64,000 nt of DNA, from positions 158,411,148-158,475,147 of the forward strand of contig NC_053040.3 of NCBI RefSeq assembly GCF_002575655.3. The letters are read 5' to 3'. Numbering within the stretch: the stretch's first letter is position 1; every line of letters starts with the position of its first letter. The notes below the pieces were generated by a model. The model worked only from the letters and a program-made list of their open reading frames with translations, ran no database searches and had not been told where the DNA came from. Shown here one piece after another: positions 49,068-60,443 of this stretch. Origin of the DNA: Aegilops tauschii subsp. strangulata. Lineage: Eukaryota > Streptophyta > Magnoliopsida > Poales > Poaceae. The translations under genes were made by a program, and so were the position numbers.

Positions 49068-50662
49068 TGATGGTAGCTAGAACTACGTCGGTATTTCCCC
49101 GGAGAGGGAGGGATGATGTAGCACAACGACGGTAGAGTATTTCCCTCAGTTATGAAACCAAGGTATCGAACCAGTAGGAGGACCAAGCAACATAACGTAA
49201 ACAACACCTGCACACAAATAACAACACCTCGCAACCCGACGTGTTAAAGGGGTTGTCAATCCCTTTCGGGTAATGACGCCAGAAATTGGCAAGCAGACGT
49301 GAGACAAATTGTAGTAGATTGAAATAGTAGATCGCAAATAAATAAAGTGCAGCAAGGTATTTTTGTATTTTTTGGTTTAATAAGTCTGAATAAAAATGCA
49401 AAGGAAAAGTAGATCGCAAGGCAAATATATGAGAAAGAAGACCCGGGGGCCGTAGGTTTCACTAGGGGCTTCTCTCGAGAAAAATAGCAAACGGTGGGTA
49501 AACAAATTATTGTTGGGCAATTGATAGAACTTCAAATAATTATGACGATATCCATGCAATGATTATTACATAGGCATCACGTCCAAGATTAGTAGACCGA
49601 CTCCTACCTGCATCTACTACTATTACTCCACACATCGACCACTATCCAGCATGCATCTAGTGTATTAAGTTCATGGAAAAACGGAGTAATGCAATGACAA
49701 CAATGACATGATGTAGACAAGATCCGTTTATCTATATGGCGGTAGATATAGATGTCGTCTTTTTATCATTAGTAGCAACGATACGTACGTGTCGTTTCCC
49801 CTTCTATCACTGGGATGGAGCACCGTAAGATCGAACCCACTACCAGGAACCTCTTCCCATTGCAAGATAAATAGATCAAGTTGGCCAAACAAAACCCAAA
49901 TATCGGAGAAGAAATACGAGGCTATAAGAGATCATGCATATAAGAGATCAAAGAAACTCAAATAAATTTCATGCATATGAAAAGATATGACTGATCATAA
50001 ACTCAAAGTTCATCAGATCCCAACAAACACACCGCAAAAGAGTTACATCATATGGATCTCCTAGAGACCATTGTATTGAGAATCCAGCGAGAGAGAGGAA
50101 GCCATCTAGCTACTAACTACGGGCCCGAAGGTCTACAAAGGACTACTCACACATCATCGGAGAGCTACCAATGGAAGTGGTGAACGCCTCCGTGATGGTG
50201 TCTAGATTGGATCTGGTGGTTCTGGACTCTGCGGCGGCTGGATGAATATTTCGACGCTTGTTCTAGGGTTTCTGGAATATTGTGGTATTTATAGAGCAAA
50301 GATGTGGTCCGGGGGGCACCCGAGGTGGGAACAACCCACCAGGGCGCGCCTGGGCCTCATGGCACACCCTGGTGGGTTGTGCCCCCCTCGGGGCACCCCC
50401 CAGGTGCAACCAGGGCCCATTGCCTTTCTTCTGGCCCATAAAAAATCATCGTGAAGTTTTGTGGCATTTGGACTCCGTTTGATATTGATTTCCTGCGATG
50501 TAAAAAACATGGAAAAAATAGCAACTGGCACTTGGCACTATGTCAATAGGTTAGTACCAAAAAATGATATATAATGACTATAAAATGATTATAAAACATC
50601 CAAGATTGATAATAAAACAACATGGAACAATAAAAAATTATAGATACGTTGGAGACGTATCA
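49068..50662 (-). repeat. 5' LTR of the outer gypsy element
   Basis: 1,595 bp; TG at 49068 and CA at 50661-50662. Colinear with 33589-35167 with scattered substitutions and a short duplication 'gagatcatgcatataagagatc' (about 49,928). TSD ACCTG follows at 50663-50667. Confidence 0.93.
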
Positions 50663-50938
50663 ACCTGCACTTGAGAGATTACTTGTAGTTGATCAAGAAG
50701 GTCCAACAAGAATCAATGTCATTTCTATGCCGAAATTGACAGTGGTGGGCTACTCGTCTGACAAATAATCTGAACTTGTTATTGGATCCACACCCGTTCA
50801 GGTACAACAGCCGCCTTCTACCTCTCCTTCTACAAACTAACATTATTTCTAATTTTGCAGATGTTTGTTCATCTGTCATTCAGAAAATGATTCCGACAAG
50901 CTTGACCCCGAAACTGCGCACAGTGAAGGTCATGGCAC
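50663..50938 (+). pseudogene. F-box (FBD-type) gene, 3' part after the retroelement
   Basis: Immediately after the 5-bp duplication the frame of the F-box fragment that stops at 33588 resumes: LERLLVVDQEGPTRINVISM, then PKLTVVGYSSDK and a TAA where the family has Phe. Possible intron: GTACAACAG (50,801) to 'attttgcag' (50,860), then MIPTSLTPKLRTVKVMAL. Such sequences precede the FBD domain in plant F-box/LRR proteins. It ends at the convergent exonuclease-like pseudogene, so the FBD domain itself is lost. The combination is characteristic of a gene fragment carried by a transposon or an old degraded host gene. Confidence 0.75.
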
Positions 50939-51741
50939 TAGTTGCGACGACGCTTGCCATTGCTCTGCTTCCGGCCGGATCCCTGGCCGTTTTGGGGAAG
51001 GAGGCACTTCCTCATGTCAACGATCCGCCTGTACATGCGGTAGCTCATGTATTCCTCCTTGGCCGCGTACACGACGTGAGCTTTGTCGAGTTTCTCCATC
51101 CAGGCCGAGTGCCAGGCACGCTTGTCCTTGTTGCACAAATCCTTCATGTCTCTGTAGTAGGGGTCGATGATGGCCTCGGCGAGCGAACTAGTGAGTCCTT
51201 CTCATGCTCCTTGTTGCCCCAGATCTTGTATTGGCCCTGGATGTCGATAAGATTCTGGCAGGCGATGCCTGAATTCTCGTGCGCCTTTACATCGTTGGTG
51301 ATGTCCACCGTACCGAACATGTAGTGGGGGCTGTTGACAAACCTGGTGAAACGCTCGCAAGGCCTTGTGGCCAGGCAGTAGTTGTAGACGAGGACGTGGT
51401 GGCGCACGCACATCTAGGTGACGGCAACCTTGGGACGAGACCCGGCACGAGCGCGGGTGTACTCGAGGTCGAACCCGACCACCTTGTACTTCTCCTCGGC
51501 AAGCAACAGCTCCATGATGTGGATGGAGTGCTGCACCCAGACCGGGTCGTTGGTGTACACCATCGAGAGGTCCATGAACCTTCTGTGGGTGTCCACCACG
51601 GCACGCATAGTGAATTGCTGCTCGTTGTCGGCAACCGCTCGGAGCGCCATTGGAGCCACGCAGGATACCCTCTAAGAATTTCTCGTGGTGGGTGTGCTTC
51701 TTGCAATGGTGGGGCGCGATCGAAATGTTGAAGAGACACAA
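50938..51741 (-). pseudogene. 3'-5' exonuclease-like (DEDD, Werner-like) pseudogene
   Basis: The minus frame 51659-51414 reads VVDTHRRFMDLSMVYTNDPV, then EEKYKVVGFDLEYT, where D and E are the first metal ligands of DEDD exonucleases (Exo I motif). After a TAG at 51416-51414 (probably a Gln codon originally), the same frame continues with CVRHHVLVYNYCLATRP and FVNSPHYMFGTVDITNDVKA (Exo II region). A frameshift near 51190 moves to MKDLCNKDKRAWHSAWMEKL, ending KRRRN and stop at 50938. Another frame break lies upstream of 51,659. It converges with the F-box fragment. Related copies are common in grass genomes, often transposon-borne (from memory). Confidence 0.7.
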
Positions 51742-51999
51742 GGTTTAAATGGCCGCTGTAATAAATGGGGGCCGGCCGGCCGGCCTGTAATCGTCATGTC
51801 TTGTCACGGCGTTCATAGTAGAGGATTCCAGTGCAAGCTTGATAACACCGCACCGCACGCGTGGGCTCGAAGAGGCGCCAAATGTATCGTTGGTGAGCCT
51901 GTTCCTGCGCTACCGCGCAAGCTTCCCGCCCGGCTAGTTTGGCCACGCGTCGGCTAGAAGCGGGACAAATCATGGGCGTTTATTGACAAAAAGCTTTGT
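51742..51999. other. Upstream of the exonuclease pseudogene
   Basis: GC-rich stretch with a (GGCC)n run 'ggggccggccggccggcctg' at about 51,768. No gene is seen. It probably is the former 5' region of the exonuclease-like gene. Confidence 0.4.
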
Positions 52000-52322
52000 A
52001 AAAACAGCTGACCATTTCTTTTGTGTTGCCTAATCACAAACAGTTCATCCGAGTGAACCATATGTTGTACATCGCACACACCTTCATCTGGCTGCCCGTT
52101 ACTTTTGTTCCTCCTCATCGCAAACAGCTAATTGAACTGAACCGTATGCCCTGCATTGCAGACGTAACTAAAATCTGAACCGTGTTTGATGCATCCTCCA
52201 TCGCAAACGATTTGCACCTTTTTTGACGTTTTTACACCACTGTTTGTGATTATTGCATCACACACAGTTTCGTCGAAGGGTCTCTGATCGTTGTGTCGCG
52301 TTAGCAGCATCCTACAATAGTG
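52000..52322. repeat. CACTA-like right end with subterminal motifs
   Basis: On minus the end reads CACTATTGTAGGATGC..., from position 52322. The next three bases on plus are TAG, a candidate TSD. The 300 bp inside contain repeats of 'atcacaaacagttc', 'catcgcacacac', 'catcgcaaacagc', 'gaaccgtgtttgatgc', 'catcgcaaacga' and 'atcacacacagttt'. The matching left terminus was not found, so the element is not fully delimited; it plausibly carries the F-box and exonuclease fragments. Confidence 0.5.
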
Positions 52323-52389
52323 TAGGCATGTATTCTGTATATAGTTGTACGTGCTTATGAAAAAGAATTTGCATGACATCTTTTGTCTT

Positions 52390-52990
52390 ACCCTTTCGTG
52401 GCAGCGGAGTACTAATGGAAACTAAGGGATATTAAGTCCTCCTTTTAATAGAGAACTGGACCAAAGCATAAGCACTTAGTGAATACATGAACTCCTCAAA
52501 CTATGGTAATCACCGGAAAGAATCCCAATTACTGTCACCTCGGGGTATGCGGATCTTAACTCGTAATAGGTGTCTACAACTTGCAAGATAGCATCAAGAA
52601 ATCACATATATTCATGAAAACATAATAGGTTCAGATCTAAAATCATTGCACTTGGGCCCTAGTGACAAGCATTAAGCATAGCAAAGTCATAGCAATATCA
52701 ATCTCGGAACATAGTGGATACTAGGCATCAAACCCTAACAAAACTAACTCGATTACATGATAAATTTCATCCCACCCATCACCGTCCAACAAGCCTACGA
52801 TGGGATTACTCACTCCCGGCGGTGAGCATCATAAAATTGGTGATGGAGGAAGGTTGGTGATGATGATGGCGACGAATCCCCCTCTCCGGAGCCCTGAACA
52901 GACTCCAGATCAGCCCTCCCGATGAAGAACAGGAGGCGGAGGCGGTGGCGGCTCCGTATCGTAAAACGCCACCACCAATCTTTCTTGAAG
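52390..52990 (-). mobile_element. LTR-retrotransposon fragment (LTR-like)
   Basis: The stretch with 'gacaagcattaagcatagca', 'caaaccctaacaaaactaac' and 'ggtgatggaggaaggttggtg' resembles part of a common Triticeae LTR that I recall, including 'gcggcggctccgtatcgtaaaac'-like sequence near 52,950. No TG/CA ends, PBS or coding sequence is visible. Its family and borders are uncertain. Confidence 0.45.
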
Positions 52991-54389
52991 ATTTTCATTT
53001 GGCGTCATATTGCATTATCTTCAAAATTGTTTTGTCTTGAACATTGGATTATCTTCATGATTTATTTATTTTCTCAATGTTTGATTTGTACTTTGTTGCC
53101 TATCTATATATATGTTCTGTCCTCTACAGCATTCACTTATAGTTATGTCTTCAACTTACCATCTTCTGCACTAAGTTAATGCGATCGGACCCGAACCCCA
53201 TCTGTGCTTATCTTTCCTTCTCTCTCTAAATCTTCATATGCATTCTATTGACATGTGTCGATTGTCTTCACTATGTCCTTGTCAGTCGAAGATTAAGAGA
53301 CAAACATTTAAAATGCTTTTAATACCCCTATCCTTTTGCCTGAATCCGGAGAAGCCGGAACGACCACCCAACAAACCAGGCGTGGGTGGGGTCATGGCAC
53401 AACATTTAAGCTGTTGCATGCTTGCCACATGTCCCTCACATGTGAACCGCCAGGGGCAGCTGAGTAAATTCACTCAACTATTCTCTTCCTTATAAATAGT
53501 CAACCCCCTGCGGTCATTAAATCTTACTCCCCTCGTCGCCTCGTTCGAAAACCCTAGCACTGTCGCTAGCTCTCATCATCGCCGGAGACGAAGCGCTTCG
53601 CTACCGTGACTTCTCCGTCGTCGTGTTCACACCAGTTGCTAACATCTTGTTCCCGCCGCCGTCTAGGTGTCTTCCACCACCAAGTTAGGGCGTGGGAGAT
53701 CGAATTGCTCAGCCTCCATCCCAACTCGTCTAGCAGTTCTTTGTCTGTTCATCCACGGTAATTAAAAGCTCACTTTTACCATTCTTTTGATTCGATGAGA
53801 TTACTATATCTTCATAAAGTTGTTTATCACTTCCAAATCTGCATTTTTCCTTTTCTACATCTCATGACTTGCAAGTACCTTCACTTATGCTTCACAACTA
53901 GTTTGATTCCTCACTTGTACTTATTCATGGATTCGTACAAATCTGGAACCAATTTATCACGATAAGTGAATGTCTTCGCACCATGAGGTTAATGTCTTCA
54001 AACTGATTTATCTTCAAAATCCTCTGGGAATGCATATTACCTCTTGCCCTTCCCTCACATCTCTAATGCTGTCATAGGTACATGTCCGTGGGAGAGTCTC
54101 TTGGTTCTCATAGTCTGAATTAATTTGCAGAATTCTTATAACATCACATTGAATGTACTGAAGCCAGTTCTTGTCTGACCAGCAAAGCGAAGCCTATCAC
54201 TTTTGTGAAGCCAATCAGTCTTGTGAAGCCAATGACAAGTGGCAAATCTATGAAGAAAGATCTTTATGAGTTAGACAAGTCTGATCCCGACGAAAGCCAT
54301 GGGGAGCGGAAATCTCGCGTACAATAGATTCATAGATACTGGGCAGAACAATGGTTTCTGAACCACTTTTGTGACTCCTGAATAAGCTG
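52991..54389 (+). other. LTR-like promoter and leader of a decayed element
   Basis: It contains 'ccttataaatagtcaacc' (about 53,490), a good TATA box, followed by a GC-richer transcribed-looking stretch (53,520-53,760). AT-rich sequence then leads to the ORF at 54,390. I see no second LTR in the window. No gene is called. Confidence 0.4.
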
Positions 54390-56470
54390 AGAAGAATGTT
54401 GTGAGGCCATGGGCTGACATTGTGTATTGCAAGCTTCATCCCAAGACCAAAGGTGAAGCTATAAAGAGAGGCATCTTTCCTTGTATGGTCAGAGGGCCAA
54501 TGCCTCAGAATGCTGACCCATCTAGTCTTCGATTGTGTCGTGAAGATGATCTATTTGAAGCCAATCTCCAGTTTGCAAAAGCTTCAGCAATCCAGAACAA
54601 AAAGGACTTTGGGATTGACTTCAACCCAGGTCCAGCTGCACCAAGGCCCGATGGCAGTCGTGAGGCTGAACCAGATCTCATTGGCACATTCGATGACTTC
54701 GACTCATTTCTGGCACACTGTGCAGCAAAGAGAGCCAGCGTTGAAGATGCTGCTGAGGATGAGGAACAGACTGCAGCTTCTAAGCCCCCGAAGCCAGTGA
54801 AGAATTCAATGGCTTCAAAGCCTACAGTTGGTCCCAAAGCTTCAAGAGTGAAGCCATTGAAATCTGCACCTCCTGAATCCAGTGTGCATTCGGAAGACTT
54901 GTCTCGCACTTTTGCGAAGAAGAAGAAGATCTCAGGGCAAGGTCTTGCTCCTGCAAGCATCCTGTGAAAATGACGAAGATGTAATAGATCTATCCAGTGA
55001 TGAAGATCTCGTTGATGATGCCCTTGAGCTACTGATCAAGAGCAAGCAGGAGGCTGAAATCTTCAAGTATTTGCCTCTGTTTGATGCTGACATTCTGAAC
55101 AATTTCATTGATGAATGGTTTGAAGACATAACTCTCACCATTGACGATCCGCAGCTACCAATTGACATCAGCGTCACATTCCAAGGGCTGTATAGCCAAA
55201 GAGCTTGCTATTGCTTAGAAGTTTGTTGAGCAGAAGAACAAGATTGACCATGAGAAAGCTCTCTTCAAGAAGCACACGACCAAGCTCAGTGTCACTGATG
55301 TTCAAAACTTTCAGAAAATGATGGTTGACCTGAAGACCGAGTTCCATAACCTTCGTGATGAAGCCAAAGGCTCCCGAGAACGCCTCAAGTATTATGCAAA
55401 GAAATGTGTCCAGGCTCACAATGAAGCCTTGAAGCGAAAGGCACTTGGGCGTCCAGGCATTGACCCCAAGTTGGTTGCTAAGAAGAAGAAGCCAACTAAA
55501 GCTGAAGCTGAGACTCCAAGGTAGGATAGACCAAGCATTGTCTTCCCTGCTAGCATGACTGGCTGAAAGCCAAAAGTCCCATCAACTGCTTCCGAGAGGA
55601 AGAAGACAAAGCATGCAGAGGTTGATGCTAAGAAGCGCAGGCATCAAGAAGCCACTGATGCCGCTCCATCTCAGAAAGCTGAAGACAAAGCCTTCAAAGG
55701 CTTCAAGAAGGGCCCAAGCACCATTAGCTTCCTCTGCTCCTCTAGAGCCGCTGATTGTTGAGCCCTTTTCTGTTGCTCTGCCTGCCACCTCCAATCGCGA
55801 TAGAAGACTAGTTGTGCACGAGCCTGCTTCCACAAAGGCTCATGACACTGAAGAGATCCCAGCTGCTCACACTATCAGAGCTGAAGACATTGGTCGTGAA
55901 GACAATGTTGATGATGAAGTCCTTCCTCAAGTTCCCCTGCTTACTCAGGAACTGGTATCATCGCCTGCTCCAACGAGCAGCGAACAGATCAATATTGGCG
56001 GTCCCACGACGCCAATCACTCAAGATGATTTTTGGGATGAGCGACACCCAAACTCCCCACTCCATGAAGTCATACTGCGCAGTCCACCTGCTCATGTCAC
56101 CACCCCAGTACTTGAGACACCCCAGGCAACACCAGAAGACATGGAGAAGACCACTCCATCACCGCAAGCGTCACCCTCACTACGAAGGCTTCGTAAAGGC
56201 CCAAGGCCATCAGTCTCCATGTCTAGCATTCTTAAGGAGGATGTGCATGCCACAAGCTCAATAGCACGTCAAGTGTTTCCTGAAGCAACCCCCTCAAACT
56301 CTTCTGAAGAGTCTGAAGCCAAAGAGGCTGAAGATATTCCGACTACATCAGCCGATGAAAGAGAAGAAGAAGAAGAAGAACAAGAACAAGAACAAGAAGA
56401 AGTTATTCCCCCTACTGCACCAAGTGTGATTCCAGAAGTGATTGTGCCTGGCCCCACCCCCCAGTGACTG
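54390..56470 (+). pseudogene. Decayed retroelement-type ORF with coiled coil and acidic tail
   Basis: Several frames belong together: 54401-54967 (PWADIVYCKLHPKTKGEAIK, then a charged linker), 54965-55200 (DVIDLSSDEDLVDDALELL), 55200-55520 (coiled-coil-like: KMMVDLKTEFHNLRDEAKGS) and 55613-56467 (P/T/E-rich; ends EEEEEEQEQEQEE). Lys/Glu/Pro-rich linkers recur with 'KPVK' and 'SEDL'. At least three frameshifts and several stops separate them. The style matches additional ORFs of large Triticeae gypsy elements, not a host gene. I do not recognise a named domain. Confidence 0.5.
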
Positions 56471-57433
56471 AAGCCTATGAAACTGCTACTGCTACCACTC
56501 AAAGTGAAGCCAATGACATTATTATGTCTTGTCAATGCAACAAACACTGGGTCTGTTACCCAGACTATGCACAGGCACGGGAACAAGATTGAGGCACCAA
56601 CCCAAGCCAGAGTATAAGAGACTAAGAGCTTCAAAGGACCAACATGCAGATCAAGAGGACCAGAGTCAAGCCAAAGAAGCAAGATGCCGCCAAGAGAAGA
56701 GCCTCCCTTGTCGGGCAGGCGAGCTCGGGGCGAGGCCACCCCAGAAGAAGGCACCCAAAACGTCCCGGCAGGGCTTGCCGGGACTCACGAGGGAAAAACC
56801 ACCTCAACGAACCACTCCAACACAACCCGCATCGTCAATTAGTGCGGTGTCAAGCCGCAAAGTGACTTTGTGGCAGCCATTCGCCACATGGCAGCTTTCC
56901 TCTACAGAAGATGCCTACAGACGACACCCGTCCTGCGACGTGTCAAGCAAGCAGGTGTGAAGCTGGCAAGATAGCCCAGCAACGCTTGCCGGGTAGCCAA
57001 CGACGTGACGTTAAGTGGTGCATTTAATGCACCCTGTCGGCCTGTAGAGTTAGGTATGATAGCACTGTTTGCTGTCTTGTCAGTGCATAATGACTACTTT
57101 TCCATTGTGGTGACTCCTTAATCTATAAAAGGAGGCCCATGGCAACCGTAGAAAGGGTTAGAAGGTTGGACAACTCACACCCATACGCGCGCGTAGCCAC
57201 TGCCGCCCTTGCCGGACAAGTGTACTATGCTCGACCACCACTTTTCCACCATCAATCCACCAAAGTAGGAGTAGGGTTTTACGCCTCACGGCGGCCCGAA
57301 CCTAGGTAAAATTGCCTGCGTGATCTCTGTCGTGCTGCCCTGCGATCGTCTGCTCTTTGTGCGACGCGACGTCCCCCTGCCGAACCAGCAAGGGGCCCTC
57401 TGGTCCCATAAGTGGCCGTGGTTTCTCACAACA

Positions 57434-58341
57434 TCTTTGGCGCACCAAGTAGAGGGATCGCTTGTGCGAACCTGAAGGCGTGTGCAACGCGTCATCTTCA
57501 TCACCGTCTTCGCCTTCGACAGCGCCATCGACCAAGAAGGAAGCTGGTGCTTCATCTCATTCGTCCACCTCGAAGGCTCCGCCGCCCATGGCCCCTAGTG
57601 CCGTGGGAGATGCTGAGGTGCGCAAGGACGTGGATGCCGCCGGGGATGTTGTTGGAGCAGGCGACACCATCACCACTTCCCCCGCGGCCGACATAGGAGC
57701 AGGAGGCATCGGAGGAGAGCATCATCAGCAACACCTCGATGGCCACGCTCTACAAGGTACGGGTGAAGGGGTTACTCCATCCGCACCCGTTCCTCCCACC
57801 GACGGGCACAGCCGCAACAACGGCGCTCGAACCGGAGAGAATCGCCGCCCTCCGGCCGCCCCGACCACGGGAGCGACCGCAGTGCGTGCGCCTTCCCCGG
57901 GACGGATCGACCAAGTCGCTGCACCCGACAGAGGCGCTGGCCCTCGAGCGCCTTCGCTGCACCACCCTCCATCCAGGTGACTGCTCTGCAACAGCAGGGG
58001 CACGGTGCTGCCGCCGCTGGCACCGTCAGGAGCCGAGCGACGGTGTGATCTACTTCATCATCACCCATGCCAAGTACAGCCACGGAGGCCATGGCGCGCG
58101 CTCAGCTACTGTTAAGGTTTCTGCCAGCTGTCGAGCAAATGGACAATGGCGTGCCACCATCCAAAGTCTGCTCGGTTTCGCCGAGGCTAGGGGCCCGCAG
58201 CGAGTTGGCCCGCCACGGCCTCCCCAATCGACGATGTCATCTCGTGATGTTGGCCGTACGGAATGGGCCACCCCCATGATGCAGTCCCCACCATGGCAGC
58301 CAGCGTGAGCGCGGCAGAATCAAGACCCTGACGACGTCTCG
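57434..58341 (+). other. Leader of the gypsy element
   Basis: A GC-rich leader with overlapping open frames on both strands (none with a domain). 57462-57980 encodes an A/P/S-rich sequence beginning MCEPEGVCNASSSSPSSPST. I do not call it a protein. Confidence 0.4.
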
Positions 58342-59520
58342 ATGGACTCTTCTGACCCTCGAGCAAGTCCAGGCCAACAGCGAGCCCCGGAGGATAGGCG
58401 GGTGGGAGACGCACGCATCGCCATCGAGCGGCGCCGCGACGACCACTGCCAGATCGATGGGCGCGATGGCCCCGACGTCGACGAGCCTGCGCTCGGTGTT
58501 GGCGGGTGCCTACCTTTCGAGGTTGGGTGCCCTGCCTTCACTCGTGAGCTACGGCAAGTCCGTTGGCCGTCCGTTTGCATGTTCAAGCCAGAGATACCCG
58601 AGAAGTACGATGGGAGGCTGAAACCGGTAGAGTTTCTGAGTATCTACACCATCACAGTTCAGGCTGCCGGGGGAAGAGATGAGAAGGTGTTTTCCAACTA
58701 CTTCCCTTTGGCCCTCAAGTCCAATGTGAGGTCTTTGCTAATTCACCTACCAGAGAACTCCATTTCATCATGGGTCGACCTGTGCCACGAGTTCATTGGC
58801 GCCTTCACTGGCGGCCATCAAGAGCCGGGCCGACCCAACGACTTGGAGCTTCTCCAACAGAAGGAAGGAGAGACCCTCCGTAAGTATTTACAGAGATTCA
58901 ACAAAGTCCATAGGAACATCCCAAATATCCGTCCGGCAGCTGTGATAGCTGCCTTCCAGTCCAATTTGCGCAACCGCCGGATTCGTTCCAAGATGAACGT
59001 GCGGTTGCCCAAGACTATGAAGGAGCTCTACACCCTGGTGGATAAGTGTGATCGAATGGAGGAGGGAAGGAAGTTGCCCGGAGAGGAAGATTGCACCAAT
59101 GCGGACTCAGATCATGATGATGAATCAACCAGTCAGAAGAAGAGCAAGAAGCGCAGTAAGAAGTGGAAGAATAAGGCAGTGATGACTGTTGAAGGATCAG
59201 GTACACTTAGTACCGGCAAGAAGGCCAAAGCTGAGGCCCCCGGCAAGGAAGCTGCCATGTGCGCTGACTGCCGGGAGGCCACCGCTGCCGAGAAGGCCGG
59301 GAAAGGTGATGGGCCATATTGCAAGATTCATCGGACCAAAGGCCACGACCTTCAAGAGTGCTATCAGGTTGAGCAGCTTGTCAAGAAACAAAGAGCAGAG
59401 TATGAGAAGCATGACCAGGAGAATGGTCAGAATGCTGCTGGCGGTAAGGGCCGAGGCCGTGAAGTAAATCACCCTGGCAAACCCTTCCAGAACCAAGGAA
59501 AACCTGCCAGAGGTCGATAG
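58342..59520 (+). CDS. Gag polyprotein with a zinc-knuckle-like motif
   Basis: An intact 392-codon frame. After an R/D-rich N-terminal part it has MFKPEIPEKYDGRLKPVEFL, then FPLALKSNVRSLLIHLPENS, the conserved WVDLCHEFIGAF and LELLQQKEGETLRKYLQRFN of Retrotrans_gag. A basic KKSKKRSKKWKNK patch follows, and then CADC...YCKIHRTKGHDLQEC, a CCHC-like pattern for nucleic-acid binding. It ends in KPARGR before TAG. The start ATG is at 58342, though an earlier start cannot be excluded. It would form capsids and bind the RNA. Confidence 0.88.
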   Translation: MDSSDPRASPGQQRAPEDRRVGDARIAIERRRDDHCQIDGRDGPDVDEPALGVGGCLPFEVGCPAFTRELRQVRWPSVCMFKPEIPEKYDGRLKPVEFLSIYTITVQAAGGRDEKVFSNYFPLALKSNVRSLLIHLPENSISSWVDLCHEFIGAFTGGHQEPGRPNDLELLQQKEGETLRKYLQRFNKVHRNIPNIRPAAVIAAFQSNLRNRRIRSKMNVRLPKTMKELYTLVDKCDRMEEGRKLPGEEDCTNADSDHDDESTSQKKSKKRSKKWKNKAVMTVEGSGTLSTGKKAKAEAPGKEAAMCADCREATAAEKAGKGDGPYCKIHRTKGHDLQECYQVEQLVKKQRAEYEKHDQENGQNAAGGKGRGREVNHPGKPFQNQGKPARGR

Positions 59521-60443
59521 AAGGAAACCTGTGATGATGAGAGTGATGGAGGGGATGAAGAGGGAACCAGTGAGCAGGAGTTTCAGAAGGCCACTGACGC
59601 CCTGTGCATTGACGGGGGTGCATCCTTGCAGGCCTCTCATCGTCAGCTTAAGTGATGGGAACGGGAAGTCAATGCCGTGGAACCAGCGCCAGAGGCTCGG
59701 AAGCCGCTCAAATGGTCATGCACGCCCATCATCTTTGACAAAGAGGATCACCCTAACCGTACTACTGCGGTAGGATATTTGCCATTGTTGGTCTCTCCAA
59801 CAATTTGTAACCTCAAGGTCACAAAGATGTTGGTGGATGGCGGGGCAGGGTTGAATCTAATTTCCCCGGCAGTTATCATCAAAATTCAGATAGCCGAGGA
59901 AGAGTTAAAGGTTATCGGCACATTTCAAGGAGTTAATCCCGGCAGGAGTCATCCTAAGGGAAAGATCACGTTGCTGGTAACGTTTGGGGGAGAGCTGAAC
60001 TATAGGACTGATAAGATTGTGTTTGACGTGGTTGACCTCCCCCTGCTGTACAATGGGATCCTTGGACGCCCAGCCCTGGCTAGATTCATGGCGGCATCCC
60101 ACTATGCCTACAACACCTTGAAGATGCCTGGGCCAATGGGAGTCATTACCATCCCATCAGATGAGAAGGATGCAATCATTTGCGTGGACAAGATGTACCG
60201 GGATGCAGTCACGGTAGAGGCCGCGGCAGTAGTAGTTCCCGCCAAGGAGGATAGGGGAAAGAAGAAGGGTCACAAGGACGCTGACAAGGAATCCGGGAAG
60301 CGTACCTCTTTGGAGTGCGCTGCGCCTGTTGATGACTTGCCGGAGAGCTCCAACAGCAAGAGATCCAAGGTCGCTGCACCCCAAGTGAAGAAGGTCCCAG
60401 CAGGGCTGGCTGGCGTTGATGGTACTTTCACTATCAGCGACAC
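59521..60443 (+). pseudogene. Protease-like region of the gypsy polyprotein, truncated by insertion
   Basis: The frame from 59677 contains TKMLVDGGAGLNLISPAVI, where DGGA stands at the retropepsin-like active site. Further on are PLLYNGILGRPALARFM and HYAYNTLKMPGPMGVITIPS, the usual context before reverse transcriptase in plant gypsy elements. A charged, Lys-rich stretch then leads to the break at 60443, where the LARD-like LTR (60444) begins. Four codons of the LTR extend the frame by chance (VVELSRQMS), which should not be counted as protein. There is a gap of about 150 bp after gag, with stops at 59521 and 59652. Confidence 0.8.

Larger units (their letters stand above)
33589..50662 (-). 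mobile_element. Gypsy LTR retrotransposon, TSD ACCTG, containing a nested element
   Basis: LTRs at 33589-35167 and 49068-50662 are flanked by ACCTG at 33584-33588 and 50663-50667. On minus the LTR starts TGATACGTCTCC and ends CTACCATCA. The order on minus is 5' LTR (50662-49068), primer-binding site, gag, protease, a long non-coding region, polypurine tract, 3' LTR. The nested element at 35821-44915 accounts for 9.1 kb, leaving about 8 kb. Gag and protease-like parts are present but no reverse transcriptase or integrase. It resembles the large Triticeae non-autonomous families (Sabrina/Fatima-like, from memory). It sits in the F-box gene fragment. Confidence 0.95.
56690..60443 (+). mobile_element. 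Gypsy element, 5' half (LTR, gag, protease), interrupted at 60444
   Basis: LTR sequence starts near 56,690 (5' border unclear) and ends about 57433 in 'tttctcacaaca'. A TATA box 'tctataaaaggagg' lies at about 57,123. 'tctttggcgcaccaagtaga' follows as the presumed primer-binding site. A leader, gag (58342-59520) and protease (59677-60443) follow in plus. The frame is then cut by the LARD-like insertion at 60444; the remainder would be beyond the window. Reverse transcriptase has not been reached, so whether this copy is autonomous is unknown. Confidence 0.8.

Noticed and set aside
51202..51741. 179- and 150-codon ORFs opposite to and overlapping the exonuclease region
   Set aside because: Frame shadows; only the frame with VVGFDLEYT and continuing blocks matches a known fold.
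54401..56467. A host gene with an acidic tail (EEEEEEQEQEQEE)
   Set aside because: Frame breaks, the surrounding LTR-like promoter and charged linker style fit a decayed retroelement ORF better; no host domain is recognisable.
57739..58308. 189-codon ORF and overlapping ORFs on both strands
   Set aside because: GC-rich retroelement leader with several open frames; none resembles gag, and the true gag starts later.
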